From JAWLFI01 sp041685645 (GTDB taxonomy: Bacteria; Bacteroidota; Bacteroidia; Chitinophagales; Saprospiraceae), in contig JAWLFI010000080.1 of NCBI GenBank assembly GCA_041685645.1, positions 1-11,483 on the forward strand: DNA of 11,483 bases, read 5' to 3'. Position 1 is the stretch's first letter. Every line of letters starts with the position of its first letter. Below the pieces are notes generated by a model. It was not told where the DNA came from. It saw only the letters and a list, made by a program, of their open reading frames with translations, and did not search any database. The translations under genes and the position numbers were made by a program. Below, one piece after another: positions 6,015 to 11,483 of the stretch.

Positions 6015-9000
6015 TGTGGCTTTTTCTCCATTCGTTGAAGCGGAATTTTAACTGGTAACTAAACCAATACATAATGGGAACAACTACTAGTGTCAAAAAG
6101 GTTGCGAAAGTGAGTCCGTAAATTACAGTTTTTGCCATGGGTCCCCAAAAAGCTGCATTATCTCCTCCAATATAAATCTGCGGATCAAAGGAGGAAACCA
6201 AAGTAAAAAAGTTGATATTCAGGCCCAGCGCAAGGGGCATGAGCCCAATAATAGTTGTAATTGCCGTTAACAATACCGGACGCAGACGGACTCTGCCCGC
6301 TTCAATAATAGCCTCTTTTACCTGAAGTAGGGGTAAACCATTATTCGGCAGCCCCAGTTGCAATCGCTTTCTTCGGATAGTGAGATTGATATAGTCTATT
6401 AGAACGATGGCATTATTCACTACAATGCCGGCCAGAGAAATAATTCCTACGCCGGTCATTACGATCACGACATTGTCTCCGGAGATAACCAGGCCAAGAA
6501 AGACGCCAATCGTGCTCAGTATGACAGAGCCCAGAATAATGAAAGGGGAAATGACCGAGTTGAATTGTGCCACTATGATGATAAAAATGAGAAAGACGAC
6601 AATGAATAGAGCCCGACTTAAAAAGTCCGAAGTTTCTTTTTGATCCTCTTGTTCACCAGTAAAGCGATAAGTAAATCCCTGTGGCCAGTCGTACCTGCTC
6701 AATTCGTCCTGGAGTTCCGATATGATTTCATTCGCATTGTACCCATCGAGCACATTGGAGAATAATGTGATCATTCTCTGTTGATCTTTTCTCTTGATGG
6801 CAGAATAGGTCGAGCTGTATTCCACCTCGGCAACAGCAGAAATTGGTACTTGGGTGATTTGCCCGGAGGCGGGATCTCTAAATGTGACCCTCTGGTTCAT
6901 TACATCTGTAATGTCTTCCCGGTATTTTTCCTTGAGGCGAATAAAAATAGGGTATTCGTCTTCTTCTAACTTGTAGGTAGAAACTTCTTTCCCAAAAACC
7001 GCCGTGCGTATGGCATTGCTAATGGCGAAAGTGGACAGCCCATAGCGCCGAGCTTCTGCGCGTTTAATCTTCACTTCCAATTCCGGCTTGCCCAATTTGA
7101 CATCTGCCTTGAGTTCTTCAATACCCGGGATGTTAATGTCTTGAATATAACCGAGGACGTCCTGAGAAAGCTGAGTGAGCTGTTCTATATCGTCTCCTTG
7201 TATTTCCAGGTTGATGGGCTTGCCCGTGGGCGGCCCGTTTTGGTTTTGATCGACTACAATAGTTACCCCGGGAAATCCTTGCATGGCCTGGCGGAGTTCG
7301 TCCATAATTTTCACGGTACTCACCCCTCCGCGTTCTTCAAATTTAACAAACTCGACAGTGAGCCTTGCTTTATTAGGTGTCGATCCGGGTTCAGGCGGAC
7401 CGGAAGGATCGGCTGTGTTTTCTCCAATTTGAACCAGAACGGAAGCGATGATATCTTCATATGGCTCCACCACTTTATTCACTTTGGCTTCAATGTCTTT
7501 GACCACCTCATTGGTTCGCTCAATATCGGTTCCCAGAGGAAGCTCAATAAAGGCATTGACGTAAACGGGGTCGGGGTTGGGAAAGAATTCGACTTTTGGC
7601 TGCCGAAGAATCACCAGACCAATGGCTACGACGAGCAGGAGGTTAGTCGCTCCAAATATGACGTAGGGTCTATAGCCTTTTAGAGCGAGCCGAACGAAAT
7701 TGTCGTAAAAACTCTCTACGCGTGGAAGGAGCTGATATTGAAAATAAAATGCTCCGGGTCGGAAAAGGAAAAAGTTGATTAAGGTAATTATTGCTGCTAT
7801 GCCAAGAGCATTTCTCAACCATTGAACCCCGGCAAAGTGAAAAACCCAGGCGAGAACCATAATGATTCCGGCGCCAATCAGGACATTCTTCCTTTTACGC
7901 ATTCTCTTTGCGGGATCGTCGGCTATTTTGTCTTCCTTGATAAAGTTAGAAGTAAAGACGGGATTGATAACGAGAGCCACGAAAAGAGATGAGGTCAATA
8001 CGACAATTAGTGTTATGGGCAAGAATTTCATAAACTCACCAGATACACCGGGCCAGAATAGCAGGGGAAAAAATGCCGCCAATGTCGTAGCTGTTGAAGC
8101 GATAATAGGCACGGCAACTTCACCGGCTCCATATTTGGAGGCCTCTCTGGCGGAGTATCCTTCTTGCAGGTATCGATAGATATTTTCAACGACGACAATG
8201 GCGTTATCTACAAGAAGTCCCAGAGCCAGAATAAGTGAAAACAATACGACGATATTCAGGGTGATGCCCATGAGATAAAGGGTCAATATACCCAGCAGCA
8301 TAGACATCGGAATCGCTAGACCCACAAAACTGGCGTTGCGCAAGCCGAGGAAAAACAACAATACCAAAACCACCAAAATGACGCCGGAAATAATGCTGTT
8401 CTCCAGGTTTTGTACCTGATTTCGCGTGTTGACGGACTGGTCGTTAAAGATTTGCACATTGAGTTCTTCCGGAAATTCATTTGCTTGTGATTCGCGAATG
8501 ATGTCTTTGATTAGGTCGGATGCTTCTAGTAAGTTTTCTCCCTGTCTCTTGATGACATCTAAAGACACCACCGGAAAACCATCTGAACGCGATATACTCG
8601 TCCGGTCTTTATAGCTAAAGGAAACGTCGGCGATATCGCGCAAATAAATGGGATTCTGGTTTTCACTTTTGACGATCACCCTTTCTAACTCTTCTGCATC
8701 TTCAAACTCTCCTACAACGCGTATGGCCCGACGAAATTTATCTTGTACGAGTTCTCCACCCGACATCGTTACATTTTCTGCATCGACTGCATTTTCTATG
8801 TCGGTAAAATTGAGCTCAAGACTCTGCATCTTGTAAGGATCGACATTGATTTTCATCTCCCGTTCTAAAGCCCCCTTGATCTCTGCGTCGGAAATTTGGG
8901 GTAAACGTTCCACCTCGTCCTCCAGATACTCCGCATATTCCTTTAGGGCATCCAGACTGAAATCCCCCGATAGATTTATGGTCATGATCGGGATTTCAGA

Positions 9001-9444
9001 GAGGTTGACGTCCAGAACGTTGGGCTCTTCCGTGACATCATTTGGGAATTCAACTTTCGCTTTATCCACGGCGTCTTTTACTTTGCGGATGGCATTTTCT
9101 ATATCTATGTCGGATTCGAATTCTGCGACGATGACGGAAAAGTCCTGGATCGATGTGCTATTCAGTTGCTTCAAGTCAGAAATTGTCCCCAACTCTTTTT
9201 CCAGCGGACGGGTAATGAGATTCTCAATATCGACGGCAGAGTTTCCAAAATAAGGCGTGTTGACATAGACCGTGGGAAAACTGATTTCGGGAAACTGTTC
9301 CTTGGGCATATCCTGATAGGACTGGAAGCCAAACAGCAGGATCATAAGGGTAATGATGAAAATACTCGTACCATTATCTACAGCGAGTGAGGTGGGAAAA
9401 AATTCCCGCAATCCTTTTCGCTTATTGTCAGATGATGAAGCCAT
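6007..9444 (-). CDS. RND efflux transporter permease (AcrB/SwrC-like, HAE-type)
   Basis: This inner-membrane, proton-driven pump subunit would export drugs, lipids or other amphipathic compounds with the adaptor and TolC-like protein encoded just upstream. The 1145 residues exceed AcrB (about 1050). The layout is classical: TM1 (27-41), large periplasmic porter domain (about 42-350), TM2-6 (351-500), TM7 (593-613), second porter domain (about 614-943), TM8-12 (944-1132). The TM4 motif is GLLVDNAIVVVENIYR (409-424) and the TM10 motif GIVVNNAIVLIDYIN (1006-1020). Compared with AcrB, the D407-D408 pair reads D413-N414 and the K940 position reads N1010, as I recall for SwrC-like members. Two extra hydrophobic segments (521-540, 547-566) lie between TM6 and TM7. 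The substrate is not predictable. The family call is firm. Confidence 0.95.
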   Translation of the reverse strand: MASSSDNKRKGLREFFPTSLAVDNGTSIFIITLMILLFGFQSYQDMPKEQFPEISFPTVYVNTPYFGNSAVDIENLITRPLEKELGTISDLKQLNSTSIQDFSVIVAEFESDIDIENAIRKVKDAVDKAKVEFPNDVTEEPNVLDVNLSEIPIMTINLSGDFSLDALKEYAEYLEDEVERLPQISDAEIKGALEREMKINVDPYKMQSLELNFTDIENAVDAENVTMSGGELVQDKFRRAIRVVGEFEDAEELERVIVKSENQNPIYLRDIADVSFSYKDRTSISRSDGFPVVSLDVIKRQGENLLEASDLIKDIIRESQANEFPEELNVQIFNDQSVNTRNQVQNLENSIISGVILVVLVLLFFLGLRNASFVGLAIPMSMLLGILTLYLMGITLNIVVLFSLILALGLLVDNAIVVVENIYRYLQEGYSAREASKYGAGEVAVPIIASTATTLAAFFPLLFWPGVSGEFMKFLPITLIVVLTSSLFVALVINPVFTSNFIKEDKIADDPAKRMRKRKNVLIGAGIIMVLAWVFHFAGVQWLRNALGIAAIITLINFFLFRPGAFYFQYQLLPRVESFYDNFVRLALKGYRPYVIFGATNLLLVVAIGLVILRQPKVEFFPNPDPVYVNAFIELPLGTDIERTNEVVKDIEAKVNKVVEPYEDIIASVLVQIGENTADPSGPPEPGSTPNKARLTVEFVKFEERGGVSTVKIMDELRQAMQGFPGVTIVVDQNQNGPPTGKPINLEIQGDDIEQLTQLSQDVLGYIQDINIPGIEELKADVKLGKPELEVKIKRAEARRYGLSTFAISNAIRTAVFGKEVSTYKLEEDEYPIFIRLKEKYREDITDVMNQRVTFRDPASGQITQVPISAVAEVEYSSTYSAIKRKDQQRMITLFSNVLDGYNANEIISELQDELSRYDWPQGFTYRFTGEQEDQKETSDFLSRALFIVVFLIFIIIVAQFNSVISPFIILGSVILSTIGVFLGLVISGDNVVIVMTGVGIISLAGIVVNNAIVLIDYINLTIRRKRLQLGLPNNGLPLLQVKEAIIEAGRVRLRPVLLTAITTIIGLMPLALGLNINFFTLVSSFDPQIYIGGDNAAFWGPMAKTVIYGLTFATFLTLVVVPIMYWFSYQLKFRFNEWRKSHNE

Positions 9445-9481
9445 AAATTTGATTCTGTATCAGTTATGATAAAATGGTCAA

Positions 9482-10639
9482 TTATTGAAGGGGTGAAAAA
9501 AGATCACCGTCTCGAAGATTTCTAGCTCCCTCAAGGAGCAAAAGCTGTCCCTCTTTCAGGCCTTTATCTACTACCGCCCGGCCTCTATAGACTTTTCCTA
9601 CTTCGATGCTCTTCTTGACTGCCACGGCTTGGCCATCTTCTCGAATACCTTTAATGTAAACAAAGTCATTCCCACCAATTTCCTGCTGTACCATATTGAT
9701 CGGCACCTGGATGGCATTCGGAACGCTATAATCGTTGATGAGAGCTGTAGCTAGCATGTTGGGACGAATCAGGCCGCGATCTCCGGGGCTGAGCCGGGCC
9801 TCAACGACAAATGTGCGGTTTCGGGGATTGATTCGGTTACCAATCCGGTTGACAAGGGCGAGTTTTTTCTCGTTGATGTTGGGGAAATCCAGAGCAATGG
9901 TGTCACCTAAATTGACCTTGCCCAAATAGTTTTCCGGCACTTCCATTTCAACCTTTAAATGGCGGTGGTCGATGATGATGGCAATCGGTAAACCCGGGGA
10001 GGCAAACTCTCCGGTTTTCAATCGAATCTCATCTACCACGCCGGATTTAGGCGCTCTTATTTTCGTTTTTTGAAGATTGACTTCCAGAGTTTCTAGCCGT
10101 TTTTCGAGATTTTCCTTATTGTTTTTCGCCTGCAGGAATTGTACCTCAGATCCGATTTCCCGATCCCAGAGACCTTTCTGTCGCTCATATAACTCTCTTA
10201 CCAGAGAAAGTTGAGATTCAATCTCTTCTTTTTGAGCGATCAGGGACTCAGTATCAGTGGTAGCAATCACCTGACCTGCCTTTACATCTTGTCCCTCTTC
10301 TACATACAGCGCCGTAATGCGACCTCCAATCTCAGAGGTGGCAGAAACTTCGTCTTCAGACTGCACTGTTCCCTGCACTTCAACATAATGATTGAAGTCA
10401 TATCTCACCAGGGTGTCCAGAGGTATGGTGGGCAACTTTTTAGTTCTCGTGGTGTCGAGCTCATTGATTTTCTTCTCGAGTGTGACGAGCTCACCTTCCA
10501 GCGTCTTTAATTCAGCTCGCTTTTCCTTTTGCAGGGATTGGAGTTCGGGTAAGGTGTTGGGCAAGTTTCCGGAGTCGGAGTCAGCCCCACAGGCAGCGAT
10601 TAGACTGATGGAAATCAAGGTGATGAAAAGTCGTATCAT
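9482..10639 (-). CDS. RND efflux periplasmic adaptor (membrane fusion lipoprotein, HlyD/AcrA family)
   Basis: The adaptor links the inner-membrane RND pump to the outer-membrane channel. The 385-residue product starts with a lipoprotein signal, MIRLFITLISISLIAAC, with lipobox LIAAC and acylated C17. Next comes a predicted coiled coil (about 32-63, rich in Leu, Lys and Glu), then the first lipoyl half (ATSEIGGRITALYVEEGQ, about 100-117, to 128), the alpha-hairpin (about 131-192), the second lipoyl half (IRAPKSGVVDEI, 194-205), a beta-barrel (about 228-303) and a membrane-proximal domain to the C-terminus. The N-terminal coiled coil before the lipoyl domain is not part of AcrA. The gene lies 37 bp upstream of the permease gene and 24 bp downstream of the TolC-like gene, so it is almost surely in the same operon. 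Confidence 0.94.
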   Translation of the reverse strand: MIRLFITLISISLIAACGADSDSGNLPNTLPELQSLQKEKRAELKTLEGELVTLEKKINELDTTRTKKLPTIPLDTLVRYDFNHYVEVQGTVQSEDEVSATSEIGGRITALYVEEGQDVKAGQVIATTDTESLIAQKEEIESQLSLVRELYERQKGLWDREIGSEVQFLQAKNNKENLEKRLETLEVNLQKTKIRAPKSGVVDEIRLKTGEFASPGLPIAIIIDHRHLKVEMEVPENYLGKVNLGDTIALDFPNINEKKLALVNRIGNRINPRNRTFVVEARLSPGDRGLIRPNMLATALINDYSVPNAIQVPINMVQQEIGGNDFVYIKGIREDGQAVAVKKSIEVGKVYRGRAVVDKGLKEGQLLLLEGARNLRDGDLFSPLQ

Positions 10640-10663
10640 GAGTTGTAATTTTATGGTATTCTT

Positions 10664-11483
10664 TTATATTTCTCCGATGGCTTTTTGTAGTTCAGCATAA
10701 GCGGAAAGCAAGTCGTACATGGCGTTAATGTGATTAGATTGGGCTTCGTAAAAGTCCATTTCTGCCTGCCTCGACTCCACGCTGCTTCCGATGCCCTCTT
10801 CGAACTTCACTTGTGTGGTAGTGTATATTTCCTCGGCTAAGTCCATGTTCTTTTTCGCATTGATGGCTTGCTGCTGAGCATTATTGTACTGAATGCGAGC
10901 ATTTCTGACCTCCATCTGAATAGATCGCTCCAATTGATTAATCTCTTTGATGGTTTTTTCCTGCGTGATTTTAGCGCGCTGAATTTTGGCTCTTCGATTA
11001 AAACCATCGAATAGAGAAAAATTGAGATTGACCCCCACGATGGTTGCCGGCAACCAGTCTGTTTCCATTTCGTCGAATAAATCGTCGCGTTGCAAAGACT
11101 GAGAATGGCTGGCAAAACCATTTAATGTGGGGAGGTAACCGGCGCGCAGTCGATTGATATCTACTTCGCTCAGTTCTAATCCCTTATTGGCTACCTGATA
11201 TTCCGGGCGATTATCCGCGACAACAGGAGCATCAACTTCCACTTGATCTACTAAGGCATTGTTGAAAATGCGTTCTAAATCCCCGACGATCTCTATGTCC
11301 TCATCTATGGGGTAGCCCATCTGGAATTTGAGTAAATTTTTTGCGATCAGTGCATTGCCCCGGACGGATTCCTGCTGTGTTTCTAGGGTTGATAGTGATA
11401 AACGGATGCGATCCACGTCTAATTTTTCTATAAAACCCGCTTCTAAATTGGCCTCGGACTCTGATAAGTTCTCCCTTAAGTTA
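10664..11483 (-). CDS. TolC-family outer-membrane efflux protein (N-terminal part beyond the window)
   Basis: This is the outer-membrane channel of the tripartite pump. The reading frame is open to the right edge; 272 residues plus the stop are visible. The segment starts at NLRENLSESEANLEAGF, which fits the helix-strand-helix repeat of the TolC/OEP family, and continues with LDVDRIRLSLSTLE and the second repeat ending in VKFEEGIGSSVESRQAEMDFYEAQSN (split here by sense: a TQVKFEEG strand-turn, then the VESRQAEMDFYEAQ helix). The N-terminal signal peptide and first half are missing, so neither the start nor total length is known. A GTG at 11414-11416 in frame is internal, not the start. It is the most upstream visible gene of the efflux operon; its promoter lies outside the window. 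Confidence 0.9.
   Translation of the reverse strand, partial: NLRENLSESEANLEAGFIEKLDVDRIRLSLSTLETQQESVRGNALIAKNLLKFQMGYPIDEDIEIVGDLERIFNNALVDQVEVDAPVVADNRPEYQVANKGLELSEVDINRLRAGYLPTLNGFASHSQSLQRDDLFDEMETDWLPATIVGVNLNFSLFDGFNRRAKIQRAKITQEKTIKEINQLERSIQMEVRNARIQYNNAQQQAINAKKNMDLAEEIYTTTQVKFEEGIGSSVESRQAEMDFYEAQSNHINAMYDLLSAYAELQKAIGEI

Noticed and set aside
11414..11416. GTG as the start of the TolC-like gene
   Set aside because: The frame stays open upstream to the window edge with family-like helix sequence (NLSESEANLEAGFIEKLD), so this codon is internal.
1..11483. CRISPR array, tRNA, rRNA, phage or integrase genes
   Set aside because: No regularly spaced direct repeats, cloverleaf-like sequences, or recombinase/capsid-type proteins were found on either strand.

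Overview
The window looks like a chromosomal piece of a Bacteroidota bacterium, genus not resolvable. The clues are a TAnnTTTG-type promoter element in front of typA, the near absence of Shine-Dalgarno sequences before the starts, moderate GC with very AT-rich intergenic DNA, and proteins of Bacteroidota flavour (an SwrC-like RND permease with an extra membrane pair, a lipoprotein adaptor). There is no phage, integrase, CRISPR, tRNA or rRNA signal, and most of the content is core or housekeeping.

Layout. 1-412 is an AT-rich stretch without a gene, carrying two TTATNCACA DnaA boxes in front of dnaB. On the + strand follow dnaB (413-1930), an RsuA/RluB-type rRNA pseudouridine synthase whose start region overlaps the dnaB end, a 167-bp element with perfect 21-bp terminal inverted repeats (2683-2849), an AT-rich intergenic stretch with a perfect FNR-type dyad, and a small DoxX-like membrane protein (3004-3363). 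A 42-bp perfect palindrome then acts as a bidirectional terminator between this gene and the convergent typA.

Everything from 3428 to the right edge is on the - strand. Read in transcription order, a TolC-type outer-membrane factor (cut by the right edge) is followed by a lipoprotein periplasmic adaptor, a 1145-residue RND permease and pdxH, closely spaced or overlapping, so they are probably one transcript. After a 112-bp gap carrying its own promoter comes typA/bipA. The first three genes make a complete tripartite efflux pump. pdxH overlaps the permease stop codon by 8 bp and so appears to ride in the pump operon.

I did not find a clearly new multi-gene system. The observations most worth a second look are the SSB-like acidic tail (ending DAPF) on DnaB, the DnaA boxes and AT-rich DNA upstream of dnaB, the TIR-bounded element after the pseudouridine synthase gene, the FNR-like box before the DoxX-like gene, and the altered proton-relay residues and extra transmembrane pair of the RND permease.
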